A DNA stretch of 64,000 nucleotides from the NCBI GenBank assembly GCA_030248215.1, contig JASANG010002767.1:124001-188000 (forward strand). The letters are read 5' to 3'. Within the stretch, counting starts at the first letter, position 1; every line of letters begins with the position of its first letter. The translations under genes were made by a program, and so were the position numbers. Below are positions 1 through 11,779 of this stretch, piece by piece. A model generated the notes under the pieces. It did no database searches and was not told the origin of the DNA. It saw only the letters and a program-made list of their open reading frames with translations. Origin of the DNA: Enoplolaimus lenunculus. Taxonomy: Eukaryota > Nematoda > Enoplea > Enoplida > Thoracostomopsidae.

Positions 1-853
1 AAGGACTCGTGATGTAAAGTCTGTCACTCTGTTTGGGGATATCGATTTTTACTGATTCGGCGGGGCTGTGTATTATGTTCAGGTTTTATATACGAAGATT
101 AGAGATGACTACAGATGTCTGTAGAACGTGGTCCACGTACCGTTTAATTTAAACACCTTCTCGTATTTAGTTGCCTATATGCAACTCAGTGCAGTATATA
201 TACGGCAAATAATATATATCGCACCGTGTTTAACAATTGCAACCCGTATACATAGTACTAAATCACCACAAGACGTGAGAACCCACTCGGGCTCGAGTGT
301 CAATCTCCTATAGCTGAGTGGTGATGGTGTACGCCTCCCACTTCAGTCACTGGAGTTCGAATCTTAGCATAAAAGTAGGTCTCAGGGGAAATAGAAAATA
401 TTCATGTGAGAAAGGGTTAAAGACCTTCTGGTGATAAAAATGGGCAATATTTATTGATAAATATTTTGGCTGCTGAAAAGAAATCTAAATTTATGTGTAG
501 AATTAGAAGTTGTTCCAAAATTGAGGTTTTGACAAATTTCGGACGTTTTTAGACCGAACCACTGGAATATGGCACCGGCCATGTTTTTAAATAGATTTAA
601 AGAAGGCCGTCGTCAAAAAGGAATCAAAACCACCAGCTGTGAAACCTGGTATCGAACAGGTACCGGCTTAAGGTTCGTTGAGCCTATGACAATTCACGGC
701 TGGTCTCTAAAACTGTTTTGCCTGTTTGAAGTAGCCTCGTAAAGTGAAAATTAGTACGCCAATTTTATGCTTTCTCAAAATATTACAATTGCTTTAACGT
801 TTTATGTCTTGTTATCATGCCATCAAGTCATGAAAAATAACTATATTGTTAAC
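1..853. other. Gene-free AT-rich stretch
   Basis: No splice-consistent exon or recognisable protein was found here on either strand. The short open frames do not resemble known domains. No clear repeat was recognised either. Confidence 0.4.
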
Positions 854-1062
854 GGCCCATGTATAGAACAGGGCCGGATCGTTTTCCGGAGGGGCTATAA
901 TAGAGTCAGTTTAAGCTTTAGACAATTTTTGTTGCTCAGGCTTAAGCTTAGGCGTAAACTTAAGCTTAGGAATAGGCTCATCCATACGCTTAGGCTTAGG
1001 CTTAGGCTTAGGAATAGGAATATGCTTATACTACTGTTTCGGCCCTGTTCTATACATGGGCC
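854..1062. mobile_element. TTAGGC-hexamer MITE, full copy
   Basis: The copy begins GGCCCATGTATAGAACAGGG and ends with the matching inverted sequence, CCCTGTTCTATACATGGGCC. The interior is mostly degenerate CTTAGG/TTAGGC hexamers. The flanks share TGTTAA (TTGTTAAC on the left, CTGTTAAT on the right), which looks like a decayed target-site duplication. No coding capacity is visible, so it must depend on a transposase encoded elsewhere. The 8-bp duplications of better-preserved copies in this window point to hAT-type mobilisation. Confidence 0.75.
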
Positions 1063-1936
1063 CTGTTAATTTTCAATAAAATGAGGTTTTTATTTAATCT
1101 GTCAAAGCATTCCATGTACCTTAAATATGGCAAAAAAATGCCTTAAATGAAGCGTACGTTAATGCTTACTCGGTGTCTTTTAAAGGAGGTATTGTTTGCA
1201 TTTAAGGAACAAATTTTCATTGCGAAAAATATAGCAATACCTTGGTTCAACTGCAGTATGAAACGAGATATAGATAGCTCTACGATTGTGTTTTAAGGTG
1301 AACGCTTTTATATTAAAATCCAACCGGCAAATAATACTTGAAGTATGGAGCTTTCCTTTAAATGGAACCGTAAAAATGAAAGTGTCCCTTAACAACTTTA
1401 GTGTAATCTGCGTTAAAAGTAGCTGAAACATTAGCCATTACGTCAAAGTGCAGTGCTTTTGTTTATACTGGATGTAATTAGTAGATTTGAATACATATCG
1501 TGTATTAATGCTAAATATAAAGAAATGTTTAGTAATATGTTCATTTGGTTACTGGCCCATACAACGATCATGGGTGGAACGTTTTTCTGCGAGACTGCAA
1601 TAGAGAAAACTGAAGCTTTAGACTATTTTTTACTTAGGCTTAGGCTTACGCTTTCGTATAAGCTATTTCAATACGTATAGGCTTTGGCGTAGGCTTACGT
1701 TTAGGTATACGCTTACAACACTGTTACAGGTTCTGATTTATATATTGGTCGCAAATTTAAGCAACATCGAAAAATTCAACGTATATCAGAGTAAAATTCT
1801 TCAGGTTGTATAAACCTATTGTTTATTTCCTTAATAAATTAAAGCATTAATTGTTTTTAAAACTTTAACTTAAGTTAAAACAATTTTGTAAGCTTTAAAA
1901 AATATGAAACTGTCACATTTTAAAGAAGCAACGAGA

Positions 1937-2024
1937 AATTAAACTTGAATTTTAGCGTGTAAACTACAATCTGAACGAGGAATTAAACTTGAATTTTAGC
2001 GTGTAAACTACAATCTGAACGAGG
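1937..2024. repeat. 44-bp direct tandem duplication
   Basis: Two adjacent, essentially identical 44-bp units begin AATTAAACTTG and end GAACGAGG. An A/C-rich low-complexity run (about 2025-2150) follows, with repeated AACACA and AAAACAAAG words. No gene is evident. Confidence 0.8.
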
Positions 2025-2691
2025 AAAAAACAAAGCGGAACACAAAACGAGGAAAAACAAAGCGAAACACAGAACAAAAAACAAACGGAAACACAAGAAC
2101 GAAAACAGCGACACAAAACAGAAAACAAGCAACACAAACAAAAACCACACCCGCCCCGTGCTACAACGGGATTGTACCATGGTTCTAGAACAAAAGATCT
2201 TCGGTTTCTTGACCAAACTGACTACGTACGACGGACGAATAGCGGAGACAGCAAAGGGTTGGTCAGACATCATAAAAATGTTGGTCACACCTAGAAGATT
2301 TTTAGATCCAGTTGTTAAGTCGTGGGAACTTTCTACACGCCACTCTTAAAATGGTTTTGGAAACGCCACTCTCATGTATGCCGCGCTTGCGGATCAAGTC
2401 AAGTTTTCCGCATTCTCCTAAAGGGAAAAAGTTTACTTGGTAACTTAAAAGGAATTTTACTTGATACTACGTATGAAAACGTAATCATTTTTGGGAATAG
2501 GACAATTTTGAAAATTGACACGTGTTAACCCTACCTTATAATGTTTTCGGTGGCAAAATACAAATTTTTCATTGTGAACGATGCGTTATATTCTGTTTCT
2601 CAACAATATAAAAATACACTGTTCCAGATCTTTGCGCCAAACTATAATTCATGAGTTAACCACGCTGACGGAATCTTGTTTTCATGACAAC

Positions 2692-2879
2692 GGCCAATGC
2701 ATAGAACAGGGCCGAAACAATAGTACAAGCATATTCCTAAGCCTAACCTTAGACTTATGCGTTAGAATTAGCGTATACCTAAACATTAGCCTAAGTCTAA
2801 CAAAAAATTAATCTTAAGTTTAAGCATAATTGCAGTCCAACAGAAAAACATTCCGCTCCTGATCTTTCTACATGGACCA
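2692..2879. mobile_element. TTAGGC-hexamer MITE
   Basis: The left end is GGCCAATGCATAGAACAGGG, the right end is a diverged inverted copy (CCGCTCCTGATCTTTCTACA), and the interior carries CCTAAG-type hexamers. The flanks GACAACG and CACAACG differ at one position, consistent with a target-site duplication. It has no coding capacity. Confidence 0.65.
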
Positions 2880-3275
2880 TCACAACGAACGCAATAATCG
2901 CTGGTTTGTCTACAATAAACTACTCAAAATTGGCAAATTATTATTTACTAAATAAAATCAGCTAAAATTGTTTGTTTGAGATTCTATTGTTACTCCAGGT
3001 GCTTTATGCTAAATGTAATTTTATACTTAAGCAACCAATTTAGGCTTGCGATAAAAGTATTATTTAAAGTAAAAACTGGCTACATTGCGGCGTACAATAC
3101 ATCATAAAGCTTTCAACCCGTAAGTTGTAATATTTAACACGTGCTTTGCAACCCACAAGCCATCAGGTTTACAGGGAGCTCAGGCTAAAAGGGCCAGGTT
3201 TTGGAATACAAAATCAATTTTAAACAAAACTTCTCTAGATCTTCGATTAATAGACACAAATTGAGTCAAATCAGA

Positions 3276-3334
3276 CTCGAGCCTATTTCAGAGAGAGTCA
3301 ATTTGACTCAATATTTTTTGACGTGTATCACTGT
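3276..3334. repeat. Remnant of CACTGCAAAAAA hairpin MITE
   Basis: Only the right arm is present: GCCTATTTCAGAGAGAGTCA followed by AATTTGACTCA and a T-rich end. This matches the right arm of the better-preserved hairpin copies at 17.5, 20.9 and 57.2 kb. Confidence 0.5.
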
Positions 3335-3595
3335 TGTAAAATGAAGCAATTGTAAATCAAACGGACTCGAAGCTTGGTTTTTGAAGGGGGCACTGGCAAC
3401 GATAGTACCGAAACTGTTGAACAAGTTGAGTGTGTGAAATAATCAGATGTTCAGATCTGTTCTGAAACTGTTGAAACACAGTACATCGTCTATGCAAGTG
3501 CCTGCGAAAGAGCAGTCAGTAGCAATGAAACGAATGCCGTCAATCAACTTTTAATCATTTAGAACAAACTTTGCTTTTTTCGGTTAAGAATAAAA

Positions 3596-3790
3596 GCCAA
3601 TGCATCATAGAACACGGCCGTAACAGTAGTGTAAGCATATTCCGAAAGCCTAAGCCTAAGTATATTTCGAAGCCTATTCCTAAGCCCAATTGTAAGAGTG
3701 AGCTTACACCTTCAAAGCTATGCTAAAGCAAGTATAAAGCTTAAGATTACTTTATTGCAGCCTAGCGGAAAAGCGTTATGCCACTGATTT
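3596..3790. mobile_element. Diverged TTAGGC-hexamer MITE
   Basis: The left end resembles GCCAATG...ATAGAACACGGCCG, the interior has CCTAAGCCTAAG hexamers, and the right part has the family's AAGCTTAAG-like segment and CAGCGGAAAAGCGTT motif. The right terminus is degenerate. Confidence 0.5.
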
Positions 3791-4112
3791 TTAAATGAAC
3801 CAGAATATGTAAGATTTTTTAGCAAATGAAGAAAGCTAAAATCGTCTGATCATTTGTGTTATTTTCTCGCCAGCGGGAATTTGTCCCAAATGGCTCCGTT
3901 TTTGGGCATTTTGGAGAATTTAAGCTTCTAAAGTAAGCCCGAATTTGATATCACTTTAAAACTTGGCACAAGTTTTAATTGTTTATAATTTAACATTTGC
4001 ATTCAACGTGCGAAGTTACACACATAATTTGGAATATTATGTTCGGGTTTTAATAGTTGAGCTGGTTTGTGATTGCGAGACAAAGGCAACTAGAGTTGGT
4101 TAGCCATACATG

Positions 4113-4317
4113 GGCCAATTAAGGAACAGGGGCGGAACAGTATTATAAGCATATTCCTAAGCCTAAAGCCGAAACCTAATCCTAAATCTAAACGTAAGAA
4201 TGAGCATATTACTAAGCTTAAGCCTAAACTTACGCCAATAAAAAATAGTCTTAAGTTTAAGCTTTCTTTTTTCTAGTCAAGCAGAAAAACGTTCCGCCCC
4301 TGATCTTCACTTGCGCC
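4113..4317. mobile_element. TTAGGC-hexamer MITE
   Basis: The left end is GGCCAATTAAGGAACAGGGG, the interior is CCTAAG-type hexamers, and the right end is GTTCCGCCCCTGATCTTCAC. Flanking GCCATAC and GCCATAT suggest an approximately 7-8 bp target duplication. Confidence 0.6.
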
Positions 4318-4941
4318 GCCATATGATAGCCTACTATCCATAGACATTTAGCCTAGTTCCATACTTAATGAAACACATACCATGAACCAGCAAATGCGTG
4401 TATTACACAACTAAGAACAAATGGTAAGGTTTTCGTTTAGGTTCTTACCAATGCAAACCCATAAAACCAGGCAAATTTCACAACAAATCCGTTATATTTA
4501 AGTATTGTTTACTTTTTATCAGTCATTACATTTACTCGTATTATAGTGGTGCTGTATACTTTATGAGTATTTTGTTCCAGTTGCAGAGTCGTCCAGTGCC
4601 GCCTGGCGACGGGCCATAGCATGCAGCATCGCGTACGAATTGCCGTACACTGTGGGAGGGTACCATAAACGGATTTATAAACAAAATTTTTGACTCGAAG
4701 CGATATGCCACACGACAAGTATTGAACCATATTTTGTGCGATGTTTATTTTAATTAAAACATAGGAGTTCACGTTGGTTTTTTGTGAGCGTTCAATTTTG
4801 GCGTTTCGTGCTGCTTTGTATAGTTTTAATATCACGTGCTATTTTTGAACGGAACGGTCGAACGTTGCTTTTGCGTGACCGCAATTAAACAAAAGCGAGT
4901 GGGAACAGTTACTAAGTTTTAAACTATATCGATAACTGGTA

Positions 4942-5152
4942 CACTGCAAAAAATAGTGAGTAAAAATTGACTCTCTCTCTGAATTAGGCTCTGCGGGACT
5001 ACACAGACAGAGTCAAATTCGATTGCGCCAGAGTCAAATTCGACCCAATGAGTTGCATATTTGACACTAGCGGAGTCGAATTTGACTCAGTTTGTGTAGT
5101 TCTATACAGCCTATTTCAGAGAAAGTCAATTTGACTCACCATTTTATGCAAT
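4942..5152. mobile_element. Hairpin MITE (CACTGCAAAAAA family)
   Basis: The copy begins CACTGCAAAAAATAGTGAG directly after TA. The whole sequence is close to one inverted repeat, with repeated GAGTCAAATTCGACT-like words at its centre, and the right arm ends TTTTATGCAATG. It is non-coding and non-autonomous. Confidence 0.65.
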
Positions 5153-6198
5153 GAACAAATTTGATGAAATCAATAAAAGTAACAGTTTGAATTTTATTCT
5201 ACTCGAAAAAACAATGCCTCAACATAAAACAAAAAGAATTTAGGCTGTTTTGGTAATCAGGTTTATGATTAGGTTCATGCTCACAATTAGGTTAGTCATC
5301 AGTTAGCTACCAGGCAGAGAGCGGTTATTCGTTTCCGTTAAAAATCGGCGTTTTTTGTAACCGTATCATTTTAATATTAACAAGCAGCCTCTAAATGTGG
5401 CAATGAAGACGGAGTAAACACATAACACTTCAATTCTTTAATCTATTCCATTCTTTTATTAAAAATCTATTGAATTTTAGCAGCAACAATTACCTACTAA
5501 CAATTGCGCGGTTCGCACAAATCTTAGCGATTGTCCATTTATGTCACTGACGATGGAACTCAAATAAAACGCACCTAAATGATGCTCTCCATATGAAACT
5601 TTTTTTTATGAAGTTGTTGTCGTTTAATTATATTCCATGGTCTTGCAGCATTGATAATCAATATGGCGGTTAAACTAAGCGTTTTAAATTGGTTGCTGCG
5701 ACTCATTTTTAGGTATATTTCTTCTCAGGCAGCGATTGCAAAATTTTAATTTACGTTCCTTCTGCCAGTTAAAATGCGTGAGTTGTATAAAATCATAATT
5801 TGGATATATGCAAATATATTTAAGGAAGTTTTGCACGTTAGGGTCAAAAATACGTTGTTAAAGAATCAAGGGGGGCAAATAGGGCAAATTTAAGGGGGTC
5901 ACTTATGAGCAATCCATCGGAAAAATTCAGTTCTTTTTCATATTGTTGAAAGCATAATTTTTACAAATTTTATTTACTGTATAAAACCGAAATTTCATTG
6001 AATAAGTGGGAATTAGTATTTTTGCCATTTTACAAATTTGGTACAATTTACACCCCGAAACATCAACTGCTTTTAGCCGAGGCGGCCGCCAGGCCATCTA
6101 AAAATAACGAAATTCCGTTTTTATGTCTGTCACACGTTATAATGCGTGCGCTGTGCACACCCAACATCCATTCGTATAGTCTAGTTATGTGGACATTA

Positions 6199-6337
6199 CA
6201 CTGCAAAAAATGGTGAGTCAAATTGACTCTCTCCGAAATAAGCGTTTCCTGACTACTCAAACTGAGTAAAAAATTTTGTGTAGTCAGAAATTGCTTATTT
6301 CGGTGATAGTCGATTTGACTATCCGTTGTTTGCAGTG
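6199..6337. mobile_element. Hairpin MITE, shortened copy
   Basis: It begins CACTGCAAAAAATGGTGAG after a TA dinucleotide and ends TTTGCAGTG. The centre is shorter than in the copy at 17.5 kb. The two arms are complementary. Confidence 0.65.
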
Positions 6338-6967
6338 CAGTGTGAATTCATGCAATACTACAGCGGAAATTTCGCTACTTTTGTCAGTATATCAAATATT
6401 CGATGTAGCTATAGCATGAAGGTCTATAATAGGCCAACTCAATGTTTTTTGTGTGCGCGTAACCAGGATTTTGTTTCAGGACAAGTGTGTATGCAGAATT
6501 TTGAAAAGTGGGGTCACGTATGTACAAAATTTCGAGGGTGGCTTCTTGTGTTGTCAAATAAAAATGCCTAGAACACCCCGAACAAGAGTACTGAACAGTA
6601 CGGATTTCTGAAATTTCCCGGCACAGCCCTTGTGTATTATCAAAATTTATTCAACCTATAAAAATATAGGCTACCATAAAACGTATAATTGGTTTTCCTC
6701 ATTTCTCCAAAAATCTTGGAAGGGGCTGTATCCTCTTTATCCCTTCTCTTGTGAATGCCCTGTTCGGTATCAGAAGTTTGGTTAAAATAAAAGTTAACAT
6801 TTAGCACATTTGATTATGTTTTTTGTTGAGACATTTTGGAAGCTGCTAAACTTGAAATGCTTCAGGTCCAAAAAAGTTGAAACTAGCAAGGGCTTGTTTT
6901 AAAGAGAACAGTAGAGAGATTTCAAATTTTTTTGGAAAACCCCGAAGGTGTCTCTATACTAACAACT

Positions 6968-7292
6968 ACAGATGAGCACAGGATATCTGGATACGAAAAA
7001 TATCTGGATATGTGTCCGAAACGAATATGTACCCGTATATCCGAAATACTATAATGCAAAAAAAATTTGGAATACTTTGCACTGTTTCACCACTAAACTT
7101 AATTGGAGCGGACAAAAGGAAATATTGAAGCAAATTCTTGACGATTGTGAGGCACTGGGTCAGCGTACCTCCTTTGTTAAAACAATTGCTTCAGAAACTA
7201 AAATTGAGGCTCGGAAACCCAAAAGACACAAAATCGAGTTTAGAATGTTAGAAATGCGACATTAGTGGCCGGATATTCGGATTTGAAAAATA
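6968..7292. mobile_element. ATATCCGGATA-type element, internally deleted
   Basis: A terminal motif GATGAGCACAGGATATCTGG faces a right end rich in CCGGATATTCGGAT. The interior matches, with deletions, parts of the longer element at 46,571-47,695, including the GGAAACCCAAAA...AAATCGAGTTT segment. A 97-codon open frame lies inside but resembles no known protein and is best read as repeat sequence. Confidence 0.5.
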
Positions 7293-7299
7293 TCTTATG

Positions 7300-8520
7300 T
7301 CAACGATTGCTGACAACGCTTACAATTGACAGCAGCGTACGTTTACTAGTAAGAGAAGGAAACATGAAACAACATGGTATAAAATCAAATTTAATATTCA
7401 TTTGAATCGTGACTCGAAAAATATAACGAATCGCTGTGTTTGACCGTTTCATCTTCAGCTTTCTCTTCAATGCTGTGCAATTTTTTGATCCACCAGTTAA
7501 AAAAATTGCTTTCAAGTAAACGATGGAACCGTTCGAATTATTTTACACTTTAAGCAAACACTGAATACTACTGTCATAAGAGCGCCAAGTTAATATTGAG
7601 TTTGGTTTGAAAATTATGCCTAGTCGAATATCGGTGTAAATTTCTATATTTATACCGCTACGACCCCAAATACTCAGCTGGTGATCAATCACCATTTCCA
7701 TCTTTTGTTCAAACAAAAACACTTTTTCGAACGATTTTTGTTTCCTCACGAGGGTTCATCCCTTTTTTGACAAAAGCCTTTATTGTTTTTAATTTGAGAA
7801 GCACAAGCCCTTATTTCATAGTTGGATCCATTCTGCACAGCGCTCAAACCAGATTCACTTGCAAGTGTTAGAACAGCGATAATAAATTTTTACTAGCAGC
7901 AGAACGAAGTTTTGTGTCTTTTGGTTTTAATTAGATTGCTTTAATTATTAAAATGAAAAGAAAAATGAAAATCAAGGACAATCCATTAACGCTACATAAC
8001 CAGAAACAGTGGCGTAAACCGTGTGTGTCATATAAGTTAGTAGTAACAAAAGTTCAAATATACCAAAGATGAATGTTAATATGCTACTAATTTATTGCTG
8101 ATGCAAGTACATAAAGAAAGGAATCTCTGCAGGGCTGCTTGCATTTCTCACAGTCTGGAGTGCCCCACTCTGTCTCGGCAACCGTAAAGAAATTTGGCCC
8201 ACCTTCTAAACGCTTGTATCTCTGTCTAAATTCATAAGTCTTAATACATCACAAGTTAGAAACAACTACAAACATAATAAAGTACAAAACTGTTAAACCA
8301 AACTTCTTTTAACTCTAACGTCGTCAAAGTGACACAGACAACCACCAGTACTCTTTAACACTGATTAAATAGTAAAACAAATTAAAACAGCAGTATCTAT
8401 ACAGAACGAAGGCTAACAAGTAGTTAGAAAATATATTAACCTCAAAGTTTTTTATTTTTACTGTAGTTAAAAAACTTTAGCGTATAGTGACATATCAACG
8501 CAGGGGTCTTGAACACTTTT
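7300..8520. other. Gene-free stretch
   Basis: No exon with supporting splice sites, no RNA gene and no clear repeat could be recognised. The short open frames have no domain character. Confidence 0.35.
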
Positions 8521-8670
8521 ACTGACAGGTTAAGCAAATAATTAGGCTCAGGTTTCGGTTTTAGCAACGGCTTACCTTTTACGGAAACGTTAGCCTAAGC
8601 CTTTGTCTAAGCCGTTTGCTAAGCCTAAATCAAGCCTAAGCCCAAGCTTAAGCCTTATCTTTAAATATGA
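8520..8670. repeat. TTAGGC-like hexamer array fragment
   Basis: A run of AGCCTAAG and TTAGGC-like words without recognisable GGCCNATGTA termini. It is probably a truncated copy of the hexamer MITE. Confidence 0.45.
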
Positions 8671-8792
8671 GGGAAGTGTACAAGAGTTCAGTGGAGAGCT
8701 TAGTTTTATAAAAAATCTAGAATTCTTGTTAGCACAATATTTCTCAGACAAACTGCGCAAAACATAATTGCGTGGATAATAATTGTGAAACC

Positions 8793-10074
8793 TTACATTT
8801 CTTGTTTCAGTTTTCTGTCAAACAGCATGTGCTTGCAAACAGTGTGCTCGCAGTTGCTTTTCATACGTAGTTTTAAGCAATAAACGTAGCGACTGCATTG
8901 CGTATCCACCGCATAAGTTTTCATACCACGAGCCACTTGCATAATTGTCCGCCAAACAATTAGATTTTCGGTACCAAAGTTGGACTTAGATGTTTCGGAA
9001 CCATACACAAACATTTTACTGCCTTGCGGGGTAGTACGTGGTTCAGCGATTCCTTTAGAGTTTGAATTCTTAAGTTTGGCGCCGAACGTAATCGAAACGG
9101 TGCGCCATAAACTTCCTTTCTGAAGCATTTAACGGCTTCAGACATGTTTTTTGTACCTACTGCGCCCCATCGGTGTGTTAATGTTCTGGTTTGTTCCACG
9201 AATTGTTTACGGTATGTGAAAACTATCCAAAGTCACTTTAATAGCCCAATTCATTCGTTCAACAATGTTCAAATGTGACCCACCAGAGTGCGTGAATGTT
9301 AACAGAGTTAACCAGTGACCCTCAAAAAGAATGACCGTATGCTACTTATTAAAATTGTGCCTCAAATTTGTTTGAATCTACATCAGAACATGAATCTCGG
9401 CGATATAACCAAATTTTGTATGGTCCCAAATGTAACAGTATTTTACGTCTCTAAATTCTGCAGCATTCTGAGTAGCGTTATTTGATATCACAAGCCGTCT
9501 TCGATAACAAGAACTGCCACTGCTGCTTTCCCAGTCCGTTTTGGAACAAAATAATTTGAAGATTGTAACGTGTCGCGACTATAGTCGACGTGGGGACGAA
9601 GAGGCGGTTTACCTCTGACTGACAGACACTTAAGAATTGTATGTGCATGGATTGTGTCAGGTTTTAGCATTGCTGCATCGTCCATATCCACTCTCACAGC
9701 ATCTTGCACACCAAACTCCAAAAAATCTAAATTGTGATATAATGCTATGTTGTAATATACGCCATGGCTAAAGTTTATATCGAAATCGTTTCTCGGCCGC
9801 CTGTAGACAATATTTGCGAGGCCATGTTTAGTGGAATTTCGCTAGCGTTTATTAGTTTCCTGGAAATGGTCTGACAGCAAGCTTTTATTCCAACTGTTTC
9901 GAAATAATTACGAATCTTGTCTGCTGTTAACTTTTCAGGTACTTCATAGTTAGCATTATTGGATCTTACAACCATCATCGAGATTTGGCACCACGGCCCT
10001 GCGCCGCAATTGTTTTTTGTTACAAAATTTTCTATTTCTTGAATAACATGATCGGGAGAATATGTCTTAATCAA
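8793..10074 (-). pseudogene. Decayed transposase-like coding region
   Basis: Several minus-strand open frames follow one another in the same direction (about 9775-10074, 9488-9721, 9200-9480, 8793-9199), broken by stops and frame changes. Recognisable protein character includes PEKLTADKIRNYF, VRVDMDDAAM (an Asp-rich stretch) and, near 9300-9210, HSGGSHLNIVERMN. The last resembles the H-S-x-x-N-x-V/A-E-R signature near the final acidic residue of some DDE transposases. The assignment to a DNA transposon is inferred from these fragments only and the family could not be named. No terminal repeats were located, and a decayed host gene remains possible. Confidence 0.35.
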
Positions 10075-11539
10075 GGGCTAACGGTTTACCCTTACACATT
10101 TTTCAGATCGAAGCAGTTCAAAAGCCGTTGCCTGCGGTTAACTTCGTATGCTGTTGCCACGTCTTTTAGTTTTCAGCTAACATAACGAGCGCCTTGAAGT
10201 CACCTGCGATTTCGAGCCAATTGAAAGGTTCCTTTGGATTTAGCTCGTTCAACGAATTGCCATTTTAAGGGTCCGGTAACCCCATAGGTGCCGCCAGAAA
10301 GTCTTACGCTTTTGGGATTTCCAAACCATTTCGATCCGCATAACACAACGCTTGATGAATTGCAAGTCGCACTAGTAAGGAATCGTCCTCTGCCTTGTTT
10401 GCACTCTAACCTGAGACATGGACCTTTCTGTGAATTTCTTCATGAAACAATATAAATCTATAATATGGTCTGGTTTCGAGAACGCTTCGAGTGACTGTTT
10501 AGAAACTTTATTGATTCCATTGCAGTGCAATTATCCGAAAGCTTTTGCGCAAGTATATTGATAGTCTAATTTGTCCTATGTTTTGCGAATCGTGTTTAAA
10601 TTTTCTTCGACTATGACTTTAATACGATTCTCGTTGAAAAGGCATAGAGTTAGCTACTCCGATACGACAAACTGTCACATAACTTTTAGGACGAAGTATG
10701 TTAACACAGGTCTTGCTGCACTCGGTATTATGCTTACTAGATTATTTAGCATGTCTCGCGTTACAAACTCGGGAAGTCTGATGTGTGTTGAATAATTCGG
10801 CAATAAATTTTACCCTGATGTGCAGAACCAGCAATATATTTTGAAAACACAGTAGGTTTTTTGTTTGGGTAGCCAACAAGTGACTGTTGGGTAATTTAGT
10901 ACCGCGGCAAAAGCTCTGTTATATTCGTACTTAGAACAGTAGCCAGCAGCCCAAACGAAATGCATAATTGAAATTATAACTCCTGATTTTTCTGTATTTT
11001 TGCCTCGAGTCTCAGTGCAATAATATTCTTAACCTTTCTTAAAAACTTAAAAATCTTTCATGATGCAGCAACGTTGATGAACGAAAAGAAAAGACAGCAT
11101 AAAATATAATTTTCACATTTATTGTTAGTTTGACTGTATATTTTGGCAGAAACAAACAATTGCAACACAGTTACACACGCAGGCAACCTGAAACACCTTT
11201 GCGTTTGTGGCACGTAAATAAAAAATAGTGAATTTGAACATAAGAGAATTCTAATTCACCGCGAAACGAATTGCAAAAATTAAACTAAACATTTGTTTTA
11301 CTCGCACTAATTTTCACGTATATACTTGTTCTGAATTCTGTTTTTGCACAACGACCGTTCTGTACTGTGAATCCTATCGTTTCATCCAAGAATTTGTTAT
11401 TTTCCGCAGTACATACAGATTTCGTAAAGTTAAAATTAGGTTTGTGATAAACCACATATTATACACCACACTAAAACCGTGTAATTTATTTTACAGCTGT
11501 AACATAACGCCCCACCCAACAATAGATTTACAAGAGTGA

Positions 11540-11779
11540 AAGGCGTACCATTTAAAACTTGCAGCATTAGAAATTGCTGAATCTCTTAAACCGCACGTTT
11601 TAACGGTTTGGTCAAATGTAGTCGAAAAAGCATGCATTTTTGGCTGTAACACAAACTTATTCGACCTTGCGCAGTTTTATGGATCCCTGGAAATGCTGTT
11701 AGCAGTGTCCACAGCACATCCAGAGGATATGCCTGTCGAGCGTGTAAACGTGTCAAAAAAGTCCTACATACCCTTGTGA
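11540..11779 (+). pseudogene. BTB-like fragment
   Basis: An open frame of 79 codons ending in TGA reads ...PHVLTVWSNVVEKACIFG... and then ...SLEMLLAVSTAHPEDMPVER.... The first part resembles the LAVWSNVF and IAAWSNVL segments of the two BTB modules in the gene at 16.2-25.5 kb. The second part resembles their HFLCACTPPVVEVQ segment, in the same order. A possible acceptor (CTTGCAG) lies at about 11,560-11,566. It could be an exon of another BTB gene or a remnant of a third copy. The similarity is short, so confidence is low. Confidence 0.3.

Noticed and set aside
854-1062. Interstitial telomere or chromosome-end scar, suggested by TTAGGC runs
   Set aside because: The hexamers are degenerate and are bounded by inverted ends and target duplications, so a transposon explains them better.
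4509-4835. A 108-codon minus-strand open frame
   Set aside because: No recognisable domain, no splice context and no similarity to other genes in the window.
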